Below are positions 54,156 through 62,618 of a stretch of DNA of 64,000 nt, in pieces (within the stretch, counting starts at the first letter, position 1; the number at the start of each line of letters is the position of its first letter). Location of the stretch: the NCBI GenBank assembly GCA_965223085.1, contig OZ244981.1:4030001-4094000 (forward strand), read 5' to 3'. Source of the DNA: CBDCVO01 sp965223085. Its GTDB lineage: Bacteria; Pseudomonadota; Gammaproteobacteria; Ga0077536. The position numbers were made by a program, and so were the translations under genes. The notes beneath the pieces were generated by a model that ran no database searches, was not told where the DNA came from, and worked only from the letters and a program-made list of their open reading frames with translations.

Positions 54156-54647
54156 TTAACGAGCCAACGATAAGTTCGCACGCACGACGCCCGTGCGGTC
54201 GTGGATCCGATCGAGATTAAGGCGCAGCACGCCGACCCCAAAATCCGTTTGCAACTCGACTAACCACGCAACCAGACGATCGAATGGCACGCTATCGAAA
54301 GCGATCGTCGCTTCGTTGCTGCCATTGGGCACGATGCGGCGGACATCTCGGCGTAACTGGTGGCGCGCGGCACTCTCGTTGATCACCGACAAAAAACTCT
54401 GCTCCTGAGTCTGGGCATTGTCTGCTTGTGCGAGCACCTGCGCTCGCAACGCTGCCGCTTCACGGGCTTGGTCCTCCAATTTTGTCAACACCCGCTGCTC
54501 TGCGGCAACGCGGGCCTCGATGCTTGCCCGCCGCTGCGACAGGGGTTCGAGAAGCGACACATAGAGAAGTACGACAAGAACACAAGCGAGCCCGCCGCCG
54601 ACGAGCAAACGCTCGCGGTCGTTCAGATTCGCCCACCAGGCACCCAC
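54156..54647 (-). CDS. gspM: type II secretion protein GspM
   Basis: A 163-residue inner-membrane protein. A cytoplasmic start WANLNDRERLL leads into one membrane helix (~16-34, LVGGGLACVLVVLLYVSLL), a coiled coil (~40-80) and a ferredoxin-like periplasmic domain (RRIVPNGSNEATIAFDSVPF, WLVELQTDFGVGVLRLNLDR). It pairs with GspL to hold the platform. The start overlaps the gspL stop by 1 bp. Confidence 0.88.
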   Translation of the reverse strand: MGAWWANLNDRERLLVGGGLACVLVVLLYVSLLEPLSQRRASIEARVAAEQRVLTKLEDQAREAAALRAQVLAQADNAQTQEQSFLSVINESAARHQLRRDVRRIVPNGSNEATIAFDSVPFDRLVAWLVELQTDFGVGVLRLNLDRIHDRTGVVRANLSLAR

Positions 54648-55885
54648 TATTGCGCCCCCTGTTGTATGCGCACCGCGCCGCGCACCGTGTCGCCTTGGGC
54701 TTCGGCGTTGACGACCTCTGCGACCAAGTGCATTGGCAGTGCTTCACGATAGGCTTCTAGCTGTTCGATCGCGCTGCCTTCGGTGCGCAACATCAACACA
54801 CCATCAGCGAACGTCGCACCGCTTAATTCCAAACCGAGTGACGGGTCTGCATGCAACACCGCCGCGCTATCGTGAAAGGCCTCCAAAAATGAGGCGCGCA
54901 CCGGCCCTACCGCGCGGAGATCAGCCAATGCTTGCTCAGCCTGCGTTTCGGCATCGACAATGCGTTTCACCTCCGGAAAAGCACGGCGAAATATTTTCGT
55001 TTGCGCGGCCTCGATATCCGCCAAACGTTGCTCCAATACCGTAACGGCACGCCGTTCGAGCGCTAGGTGTGCCAACACCGCGAGCGCGGCGACGCTCGCC
55101 GCGACTTTCCAAATCGAGCCACCGCGATGGCGCTTAGCGTCGTCACGCAACATCCGAGGCAGGCAATCGAAGCCCGCGCCGGACTCGCCCGCTTGAGCCA
55201 ACCAGGTAAACGCATCGTTCGCCAGCGGATGCGCGTTCACCGTTGCTCCTTGGCAGGCGCTGCCCAAGGTCGTCCGCAGCGACGCCGACAAAGGCGTCCC
55301 ACGCGCAGCATAGACGTGCACCGCGGTCGGTGCATCCTCAGCGCACAAGCGACGCACCAACGGCATGAGATTTTGCGCTTCGATCCCCGCGCCAGCATAA
55401 GCCCCGTAACGCAACACCGCGCGCTCGCCAGTGAGCAAAATCGATAAGGTTCCGGGCTCTAGCGGTAACAGCAAACTCTCCGCTATCGCCTGCCGCAGTT
55501 TGACACCAGCATCTTGCAGCGGCGCGAGGATCGCCCCGAGAAGCTCGCGCCCAATAACCGCTATAGGACGCGTACTATTGGGTTCGCCTGGGCCAACGAC
55601 GATGTGTACCGCGTCGAGATCGGTGCTGATCTCCTCTTCAACGGCATAAGGTGCTGCTTGCTCTACGAGTCGCTGGGAGCGTCCCGGGACGTGCGCTTCA
55701 AGCAAACCGACGAGTTCCGCGTTGAGCACCAAGCTCATCGCCACATTACCAACCCGCTGGGCAAGTGTCGCGGCGTCGCCCTGTTCCGGTCGACTGAAGC
55801 TCGCACCCTCGCCGCGCACAACCCATTCGTATGTACCATCGTATCGTGGGGCATGCAAAGGCCGCACGAATACGTGCTCACTCAT
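54647..55885 (-). CDS. gspL: type II secretion protein GspL
   Basis: A 412-residue protein. An actin-like cytoplasmic domain (~1-240: AAPYAVEEEISTDLDAVHIV, LRQAIAESLLLPLEPGTLSI) binds GspE. One membrane helix follows (~253-273, WKVAASVAALAVLAHLALE), then a periplasmic ferredoxin-like domain (~335-412). ATG 55885 (MSEHVFVRPLH) is preferred because it overlaps the gspK stop by a few bases as the operon predicts; an upstream in-frame start would lie deep in gspK. Confidence 0.88.
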   Translation of the reverse strand: MSEHVFVRPLHAPRYDGTYEWVVRGEGASFSRPEQGDAATLAQRVGNVAMSLVLNAELVGLLEAHVPGRSQRLVEQAAPYAVEEEISTDLDAVHIVVGPGEPNSTRPIAVIGRELLGAILAPLQDAGVKLRQAIAESLLLPLEPGTLSILLTGERAVLRYGAYAGAGIEAQNLMPLVRRLCAEDAPTAVHVYAARGTPLSASLRTTLGSACQGATVNAHPLANDAFTWLAQAGESGAGFDCLPRMLRDDAKRHRGGSIWKVAASVAALAVLAHLALERRAVTVLEQRLADIEAAQTKIFRRAFPEVKRIVDAETQAEQALADLRAVGPVRASFLEAFHDSAAVLHADPSLGLELSGATFADGVLMLRTEGSAIEQLEAYREALPMHLVAEVVNAEAQGDTVRGAVRIQQGAQ

Positions 55886-57143
55886 CAAAAAATCCCCGTG
55901 TGCGTCGCACGGTCGCCACCCGCCCCCCACGCCGAGAGAGCACCGCGCGGGCATTGTATTGCAAACGTGCATCGTGCGCATCGGCGCGCAACTCGAAGAA
56001 TTCGCTCGCGACGCTTAGGTCACGCGAGCGTATTGGGCGCCCTAACATAATGGGGTGTCCCAAGAACGCGCGCACCGACTGAAACGGTTGTACGCGCCGC
56101 GAATCCACTAACATTTGCGCCGTGCTGCGATCGATGCCGGGGCCGATGCTCATTAGTATTTCGATGGGCGCAGTATTCACGTTAATCTTCGTCGCCTCGG
56201 GTAATACCACGATATAGGGCGCAAGTTTTTGGTAGATCTCAGGCGTAATACCGCGCACGAGGAGCAGCTCACGGCGCGAGGCAAAATTACGGTTCGCGGC
56301 ACGATACCCCGGCTCGAGCTCCATATAGTAGTCATCCTCTGCGCCGTTTGGGTAGCGTGTTTCGCCGTCACTATCGACCCAGTCAAGAATTGCTTGGACC
56401 GGTTCCGCGTCCACGTCCAAAACTTGCAACAGAAGCCGTAGCCGTTGTTCAGCGATATTCTCCGCCGACGTACCGGTGGCCGACCGCGCAGGCGCGGTGC
56501 TGTCGCTGGCCTCGGGGTTTGCAGCGACGCCATCCAGATCAGCGTCCTCGGCGTCGCTACCGTTGCTTGCAGCGCGCGCACTTGCCGCGACCGCTAAAGG
56601 ATCATCATTGTCATCGAATGCCAAGAGCTCGGCATCCTCATCTTCTTCTTCTTCGTTTTCGTCATCACTGGCCGCCTCTTGGCGCGCTGCCGCGGGCGCG
56701 GTGGCATCGTCATCGCCACCGCTACCGCTCTGCTGTGTCAGCGCGCGCTGGTCACTTTGATCCGCATCGTCACCAGCACCGCGGTCCTGGCTCAGGTCAC
56801 GAGCGAGATTGCTGAGATTCATACGCCCTTGCAAGTCAACCAAAGTCCCCGACGTCGCGACGCTTTGATAATCTGCCGCCAATTCGGCGTGCGCCCACTC
56901 CTCATCGTTGCTATCAACCCGGCTTAACTTACGATCCTCGACCAGCACCGTGTAGGCGTCTCGCTCGAGCATGTACAACGCCGTGTTGATGCGATCAGCG
57001 GCGAGTAAGTTTGCTGTGCGTTGAATGCCAAACTGCTGGGTCGTAGCCAACGCGACGGCGGCACCCGTCACAAGCGCAGCGATCAAAATCGCCGTGATCA
57101 GGGCAATACCGCCTTGCGTTTTTGCTAGCCGCATCGTCGCCAC
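55878..57143 (-). CDS. gspK: type II secretion minor pseudopilin GspK with acidic insert
   Basis: A 421-residue minor pseudopilin at the pilus tip. The prepilin start is TQGGIALITAILIAALVTGA, without the usual Glu5, as is normal for GspK. The C-terminal GspK domains carry AILDWVDSDGETRYPNGAED, LLVRGITPEIYQKLAPYIVV and INVNTAPIEILMSIGPGIDR. Between ~118 and 228 lies a very acidic low-complexity insert (for example DDENEEEEDEDAELLAFDDN). It may bind calcium or act as a flexible spacer. The stop overlaps gspL. Confidence 0.9.
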   Translation of the reverse strand: MATMRLAKTQGGIALITAILIAALVTGAAVALATTQQFGIQRTANLLAADRINTALYMLERDAYTVLVEDRKLSRVDSNDEEWAHAELAADYQSVATSGTLVDLQGRMNLSNLARDLSQDRGAGDDADQSDQRALTQQSGSGGDDDATAPAAARQEAASDDENEEEEDEDAELLAFDDNDDPLAVAASARAASNGSDAEDADLDGVAANPEASDSTAPARSATGTSAENIAEQRLRLLLQVLDVDAEPVQAILDWVDSDGETRYPNGAEDDYYMELEPGYRAANRNFASRRELLLVRGITPEIYQKLAPYIVVLPEATKINVNTAPIEILMSIGPGIDRSTAQMLVDSRRVQPFQSVRAFLGHPIMLGRPIRSRDLSVASEFFELRADAHDARLQYNARAVLSRRGGRVATVRRTRGFFDE

Positions 57144-57145
57144 AA

Positions 57146-57742
57146 CTACTGATTCGCTAACAAAACTAAGCGCCTGATTTCGCGGCCACCCGCTAAACGC
57201 AAGCGCATTTCGATCGCACGCGGCAACTTGGCAAGACTGACGGGATCACGCGCCAACGGCCAAAAGCTAAACCAGCGATCCCCGTAAAATCGCCAACTAA
57301 GCGCCTCGACGTCATTCAATAAAATGCGTTCAGTGCTTGCCGATTCCGGCGTTCGGTCGAGCACCTCCCAGCTGCGCCGTCGCAACTGACCCGCTTCGAG
57401 ATAATAGTCCACCCGCGTGAGTTCCGGGAGGCCAAACGATGGGGGTAAGCCAGGTCGCCGGCGCGTAAGTTCGAGCGTGCTTTGCGCTTCGCCGCCGCTC
57501 ATCGCCGCAAGATCGTCACCGAATGCATCCCGTACCGGTCGGGCGATCGCATTTTCGAAATCCTGCTGGGCGATCGCTACCGCCATTTGCAATTGCGCCA
57601 ATTCAAATTCACGTGCTTCTAAACCCGTTTGCGTCGCAATAAAGTTGCGCAGGCCAGCGTATGCCGTTACTGCCATGAGACTAAACACAGCCACCGCGAC
57701 AATCAGCTCGAGCAAAGTAAAGCCGCGCGCCCGACTACTCAT
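57146..57742 (-). CDS. gspJ: type II secretion minor pseudopilin GspJ
   Basis: A 198-residue minor pseudopilin with the prepilin peptidase site ARG-FTLLELIVAVAVFSLMA near residue 6. Downstream are LRNFIATQTGLEARE and LTRVDYYLEAGQLRRRSWEV, typical of GspJ, then LLNDVEALSWRFYGDRWF. It is 2 bp from gspK and overlaps gspI by 4 bp. The peptidase GspO needed to process it is not in the window. Confidence 0.9.
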   Translation of the reverse strand: MSSRARGFTLLELIVAVAVFSLMAVTAYAGLRNFIATQTGLEAREFELAQLQMAVAIAQQDFENAIARPVRDAFGDDLAAMSGGEAQSTLELTRRRPGLPPSFGLPELTRVDYYLEAGQLRRRSWEVLDRTPESASTERILLNDVEALSWRFYGDRWFSFWPLARDPVSLAKLPRAIEMRLRLAGGREIRRLVLLANQ

Positions 57743-58131
57743 TGCAGCGTGCCCCCCGGCAATGCCAATTCTTCCAATAAGGCTGCGGGCTGATCGGCGC
57801 GCGCGACGGCGATAGACAACACGTCCGCAGTTGGTTCTGCCCCTGCCCCCACCGGGTCTGGGTCCTTTTCGCGTTTGACGCTGAGAACAAACGCCACACC
57901 ATACTGGGTCACTTGACGCTCTTCCTCCTCGACCACCTCGCCTTGTCGCCGGCGCAACTCGAGATCGACCACGGCATTCATCGCGACCCAGTGGGCGAGC
58001 ATAGAGTCTTGTAGATACTGCGTGTTGCGCACAGCGTTATGCAACAAAGACAGCCCCCCGTAGAGTGCCGTGGCGAGGATCGCGAGCGCCACAACCACTT
58101 CCAAGAGCGTAAATCCACGCTGCCGATTCAT
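57739..58131 (-). CDS. gspI: type II secretion minor pseudopilin GspI
   Basis: A 130-residue minor pseudopilin starting MNRQRGFTLLEVVVALAILA, with the cleavage site after Gly6. The conserved HWVAMNAVVDLELRR helix-to-strand region follows. It overlaps gspJ and gspH by 4 bp each, so translation is coupled. Confidence 0.9.
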   Translation of the reverse strand: MNRQRGFTLLEVVVALAILATALYGGLSLLHNAVRNTQYLQDSMLAHWVAMNAVVDLELRRRQGEVVEEEERQVTQYGVAFVLSVKREKDPDPVGAGAEPTADVLSIAVARADQPAALLEELALPGGTLQ

Positions 58132-58634
58132 TGCAGCACGCGCTCTTCGAGCGCGTAACTACCCGCCTCGGGAATCAAATGCACTTCGTGCATCGTGATT
58201 TCGTCCCGCAACGCTAACGGCATCAAAAACGCTTCGCCATCGGGTAGAAAAATCATCGACGGCGGGGACTCGTCCGCGACTTGCGTCGCTGCCTCGACCA
58301 CGAGCTCGAATCCGGTACTCAAGCGATGTGGCTGATAGATCTTGTCATCGTCCCGATCTGCCCACGCGCCGCTCTGAAAGACGCGCAAACGATAGCTGTC
58401 TCGGGTTACCGCGATCCCCACCGGTCGCCCCATCAGTACCGCTTCTTGCGCGCCCAACTCGGCCGCTAACTGCAAGCGCTCGGCGGCCGTTTGCAGCCGC
58501 TCGCGGCGGCCCCCATCACCAACCGCCAACACCGCAAGTGAGGCCAACACGCCAACGACCGCCACCACCACGATGATTTCGAGCAGGGTAAAACCCCGCG
58601 CGCAAGCTTGGCGAAGCGTAGTTGGCGGCATCAT
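58128..58634 (-). CDS. gspH: type II secretion minor pseudopilin GspH
   Basis: A 168-residue minor pseudopilin. The prepilin site is ARG-FTLLEIIVVVAVVGVLA. The GspH/FimT-like body has LGAQEAVLMGRPVGIAVTRD, YRLRVFQSGAW and SMIFLPDGEAF. The start at 58634 is chosen because it overlaps the gspG stop in ATGA form; a TTG at 58646 would run further into gspG. Confidence 0.87.
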   Translation of the reverse strand: MMPPTTLRQACARGFTLLEIIVVVAVVGVLASLAVLAVGDGGRRERLQTAAERLQLAAELGAQEAVLMGRPVGIAVTRDSYRLRVFQSGAWADRDDDKIYQPHRLSTGFELVVEAATQVADESPPSMIFLPDGEAFLMPLALRDEITMHEVHLIPEAGSYALEERVLQ

Positions 58635-59071
58635 TCGATAGTCCAATTGCCGATATCCGCATTCGCGCCGTCACCGCCCAGCACCCCGTCGGCGCCGAGG
58701 GAATACAAATCATATTCGCTGTGCTGCCCGGGAATGAGGTAGTTATACGGGTTGCCCCAGGGGTCGATGGGCACTTTGGCTAAGTAGCCGCCTTCCCGCC
58801 ACTTGCTACCCTGGGTGAGGTCGATCGGTCGTGAGACGAGCGCTTCTAAGCCCTGATCGGTGCTCGGATACGTGAAATTGTCGAGGCGATAGAGGTCGAG
58901 CGCAGCCGCAACGGCACGAATATCTTGTTGCGCCTTGACCATGCGCGCCTCATCGGGGCGACTCATGATTCGCGGCACGACGATCGCCGCTAGAATCCCG
59001 AGAATAACCACAACCACCATGACTTCTATTAAAGTAAATCCTTTATAAATTATAATTTTATATTTATTCAT
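58631..59071 (-). CDS. gspG: type II secretion major pseudopilin GspG
   Basis: A 146-residue major pseudopilin with the cleavage site KG-FTLIEVMVVVVILGILAA. The signature calcium-binding C-terminus is clear (DPWGNPYNYLIPGQHSEYDL, then YSLGADGVLGGDGANADIGN and W). AGAGGACC lies ~7 nt before the ATG. It is the first gene of the leftward gspGHIJKLM operon. Confidence 0.95.
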   Translation of the reverse strand: MNKYKIIIYKGFTLIEVMVVVVILGILAAIVVPRIMSRPDEARMVKAQQDIRAVAAALDLYRLDNFTYPSTDQGLEALVSRPIDLTQGSKWREGGYLAKVPIDPWGNPYNYLIPGQHSEYDLYSLGADGVLGGDGANADIGNWTIE

Positions 59072-59442
59072 TAAGGTCCTCTGCTAAGTTATGCTGGCAC
59101 CATGATAAAGCGACGCACGGGTGTCAGCCAGTGCCGCGCCGCGCGCGCATAATCACGGGGTTTCGCGGCGATGCAAATGCTGCCCGCCCCCCGCATGCAC
59201 CGGACTGCTAGTCTACCCCATTGATCTGATTAGACTTAGCGTTAGCCTTGGGTGAGCAAGACCCGGGCCCCGACTGGCCGGCCGCCGGCTTCGCGCGCCG
59301 CTCCGTGATCGGGATCAACTAGATGCCGTAGCGTTGCATGGCATCCGGAACTTGACTGTGCAAAAATCGATTACCGTCGAGTAAGCGGCCGCGAGGTTCG
59401 TCGTGTGCCGGCCAAATTGATTGTGCTGCCCAGGAGTCCCTT
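59072..59442. promoter_or_regulatory. divergent 371-bp region between gspG and the EF-G-like gene
   Basis: No gene is supported. The region must hold the leftward gspG promoter and the rightward promoter of the GTPase gene. No box pair is clear enough to call. A GC-rich middle (59240-59310) has several short inverted repeats but no T-run. CAGGAG (59430-59435) serves the GTPase gene. Confidence 0.4.
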
Positions 59443-61509
59443 ATGAATCGAAACGTCCGTCCCCATGCGCCGGAAAACATTCGCAACATCGCGATCGCAG
59501 GCCACGCCGGCAGCGGCAAAACAACATTGATCGAAACACTGCTCCACACCACCGGTAGCATCCCGACACCTGGTCAGGTAGGCAAAGGCAACACCGTCAG
59601 CGACTACACCGACCAAGAAAAACGCCTGCAGCACTCACTCGACGTGGGACTGTGTCATGTCGAACATAACGCCACGTTTATCAATTTGATCGATACACCG
59701 GGTTACCCCGACTTCGTCGGCCGCGCGCTCGCGGTTCTACCCGCGGTTGAAACCGTCGCCGTGGTCGTCAATGCGCAACACGGCGTGGAAACAGTCACCC
59801 AGCGAATAATGGACGCGGCGCAGCGACACCGGATTTGCCGTCTAATAGTGGTCAACAAGATCGATGCAGAAGGCGTCGACCTCGAAGGCGTGTTGACGGA
59901 AATACGCGCGACGTTTGGCGAGCAATGTCTGCCGATTAATCTCCCCGTTGGACAAGGCGGCAAAGTGACGGATTGCTTTTTTGAATTGGGGGATGATGAA
60001 TCGGATTTCTCCTCCGTCGCTGACGCACATACAGCCATTACCGACCAAGTTGTCGAACTCGACGACGAATTAATGGAACGGTACCTCGATGCTGGAGAAG
60101 AACTCAGCCCAGAACAATTGCACGATCCTTTTGAGCGTGCCCTACGAGGTGGTCATCTGATCCCAGTATGTTTTACTTCGGCGGAAACTGGTAGCGGCAT
60201 CGCAGAATTGCTGCGCGTATTTTCTGAGCTCATGCCAAACCCGTTCGAAGGCAATCCACCGGAGCTAGTCAGTGGCGCCGATAGTGAGGAAATATATCAC
60301 GTCGATCCCCAACAGCAGAACGAGCATTTTGTGGGTCACGTGTTCAAACTCAACGTCGACCCCTACGTGGGCAAACTTGCGACTTTTAGAGTTCACCAGG
60401 GTCGGGTGAAAACCGGTGATCAAGTCTACATTGGCGCGCGCCGTAAAGGCGTGAAACTCGCCCACATTTACCAACAGCAAGGCAAGCAGCTGAGCGAGAT
60501 CGCTACCGCAGTTGCGGGCGATCTATGTGCCATTTCCAAGGTCGACGACATCGAGCTCAACGACGTGCTGCACTCTAGCCACGACGAAGATGGGCTGCAG
60601 ATGTCGGCCATGGAGATTCCGGAACCGATGTACGGCGTAGCGCTCGAATTAGTGCAACACGGTCAAGAAAAAAAGCTCTCGGACGCCTTGCACAAACTGG
60701 CGGCTGAAGACCCGAGCTTACGCATAGAGTTTAATCCCCAGGCCAACGAGACTGTCCTGCGCGGCATGGGGGAGTTGCATCTGCGCCTCGTGCTGGAGCG
60801 TATGCGCGACGAATTCGGCGTCGAAGTAGCTACCCATCCGCCGAAAGTTTCTTATCGAGAAACGATCACGCGCGCCGCCGAAGGCCATCATCGCCATAAA
60901 AAGCAAACCGGCGGTGCCGGTCAGTTTGGCGAAGTATTCTTGAAAGTCGAACCCCTACCTCGCGGGGCCGGATTCGAGTTTGTTAACAAAGTCGTCGGTG
61001 GCTCGATTCCGAGCCAATTTATTCCTGCAGTGGAAAAAGGCGTGCAACAGGTTCTTACGGAAGGCGCGGTCGCCGGATATCCCTTGCAAGACCTGCGGGT
61101 AATCGTCTATGACGGCAAACATCATCCGGTCGATTCCAAAGAAGTTGCGTTTGTCGTGGCGGGCAAAAAAGCCTTTCTCGATGCGATCTCCAAAGCGGCA
61201 CCGATCGTGCTTGAACCGATTGCGAACGTAGAAGTCACCACACCGAACCAGCACGTCGGTGATATCACCGGCCATCTCTCTGGGATCCGCGGCCGTATCG
61301 CCGGCAGCGATACCATCGCCGGAAACCGCGCGAAAATCCAAGCACAAGTACCGCTCGCAGAACTCGGTGATTATCAGACCATGCTTAAATCGATCACCGG
61401 CGGCGAAGGTATGTTCTCGATGTCTTTCGATCATTACGAGACCGCCCCAACGCCGGTGCAAAATGAGTTAGCTGCGGAGTTTCGGCCAAACTCAGGCGCA
61501 CCGGGTTAG
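59443..61509 (+). CDS. elongation factor G-like GTPase (EF-G paralogue)
   Basis: A 688-residue translational GTPase with G1 AGHAGSGKTTLIETLL (~20), G3 NLIDTPGYPDFVG, G4 VVNKID, then domains II-V with PPKVSYRETITRAAEGHHRH and PLQDLRVIVYDGKHHPVDS. The switch I and short insert differ from housekeeping EF-G, as in the FusA2/EF-G-like class. It may act as a second EF-G in special conditions; the precise role is not known. It converges with the selenoprotein gene. Confidence 0.9.
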   Translation: MNRNVRPHAPENIRNIAIAGHAGSGKTTLIETLLHTTGSIPTPGQVGKGNTVSDYTDQEKRLQHSLDVGLCHVEHNATFINLIDTPGYPDFVGRALAVLPAVETVAVVVNAQHGVETVTQRIMDAAQRHRICRLIVVNKIDAEGVDLEGVLTEIRATFGEQCLPINLPVGQGGKVTDCFFELGDDESDFSSVADAHTAITDQVVELDDELMERYLDAGEELSPEQLHDPFERALRGGHLIPVCFTSAETGSGIAELLRVFSELMPNPFEGNPPELVSGADSEEIYHVDPQQQNEHFVGHVFKLNVDPYVGKLATFRVHQGRVKTGDQVYIGARRKGVKLAHIYQQQGKQLSEIATAVAGDLCAISKVDDIELNDVLHSSHDEDGLQMSAMEIPEPMYGVALELVQHGQEKKLSDALHKLAAEDPSLRIEFNPQANETVLRGMGELHLRLVLERMRDEFGVEVATHPPKVSYRETITRAAEGHHRHKKQTGGAGQFGEVFLKVEPLPRGAGFEFVNKVVGGSIPSQFIPAVEKGVQQVLTEGAVAGYPLQDLRVIVYDGKHHPVDSKEVAFVVAGKKAFLDAISKAAPIVLEPIANVEVTTPNQHVGDITGHLSGIRGRIAGSDTIAGNRAKIQAQVPLAELGDYQTMLKSITGGEGMFSMSFDHYETAPTPVQNELAAEFRPNSGAPG

Positions 61510-61669
61510 CCGCGACGGGTAGTCGAAAGAAACAATCGGTGGCGGTAAATCTACGCTTAAATATAAGCCATCACCGTGTGCTTTCATTAGCATCTCGCTC
61601 AGGTCGATGCCAACGGCAACGCCCCGTTTGCACGACACATTCGCGACGGTTGCCGCCGCCACCGCCGCC

Positions 61670-62560
61670 TCAGCGGGGATCTTGAATGGCGTTCTGCGCC
61701 GCCGCCCTACGCGCCGCCTGTTCTCGCCGTCGCGCCACACCCGCCGCCGCGAGTGCCGCGCGGTTAGTGTCGTCGACGCGCATGAACCGATCACGCCAGG
61801 CACCATCCCCGTGTGCATCCCAGATTTCCGCGCGCTGCACGGTGGTGCGCGCTGCCCAAGCGCGTTCCAGCAAATCCAGCGCGCCACCGCTTATCGCCCG
61901 TTGCATCGCCGTATCCCAAGGCTTACCGCAAGGATTACCCAGCGGAAAATCAACGAACAGAAAACGCGGCACCCCACACTCTTCGACAATGTCACGCGCC
62001 GAACCCACAATCACAGTCGCAATTCCTTCGCTCTCCAGATGACGTGCGACCAAGCTCACGGCCTGGTGGCAGACGGGTCACAACGGCACCAACAACATCG
62101 CATCAACATCGTCCTCTTGCGCCCAAGCCGCTATTTGCGGCGCATCGTGTTGCAAAGTTTGGCGCTGACTATAGTCGGTCGGCACCCCATAAACCCGCGG
62201 CGAAAGCGACGCGATGCGCGCGCTGGAGACCCAGCTTTTTAACGCCGTAATCGGCAAATAAGTTTCCGGATCATCGGTATGCGTGGCATCGCGATCCCAA
62301 AACTTATCGGTGACCAAACCATCTCGCGCCGACTCGACGCCGAGCGCAAACAATTTCGTTTCCCGCGGTGCGGAACTAGACCCGAGATCGGCCGTCGTTA
62401 CGATCCCTACTCGACATTCGGTCAGCGGTTTTCGCAAAGACACAAACGGCACCTGCTTGTAATGCGGCCAGGCGTAAGCTTCCGTGTAACCGTGCGCGGC
62501 ATAGTATTCACGGCTTTTATCGATATAGCTTATATGGGATCGATGGGTGCGTCGCTCCAC
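61670..62560 (-). CDS. candidate selenoprotein, GrdB/PrdB-like reductase family
   Basis: A ~296-residue protein read through one UGA. The N-terminal half (62560-62081) has SHISYIDKSREYYAAHGY, VPFVSLRKPLTECRVGIVTT and AMLLVPL. The UGA at 62080-62078 would be Sec161 in LLVPL-U-PVCHQAVSLVA, a UxxC redox pair with Cys164. The second half continues in the same frame with GSARDIVEECGVPRFLFVDF, PLGNPCGKPWD and an Arg/Ala-rich tail to TGA 61672-61670. The family (selenoprotein B of glycine/sarcosine/betaine reductase, PrdB of proline reductase) has Sec or Cys at this site. A hairpin just after the UGA fits a bacterial SECIS. Reaction not known. Alternative: a Cys (TGC) to stop (TGA) mutation. Confidence 0.75.
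62045..62071 (-). promoter_or_regulatory. candidate bacterial SECIS hairpin
   Basis: On the coding (minus) strand, after TGA CCCGTC, TGC pairs with GCA. Across a 2x2 internal loop, CCAGGC then pairs with GCTTGG (one G-U) around the loop CGTGA. The apical loop begins 17 nt after the UGA and has G as its second base. Both features meet the usual bacterial SECIS rules (loop 16-37 nt away, G within the first two loop bases). Confidence 0.6.
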
Positions 62561-62618
62561 GTCACAATATCTCAGAAATAAAATAAATCTTGGGGACCGT
62601 AGCAGCTAAGTGCATTCG

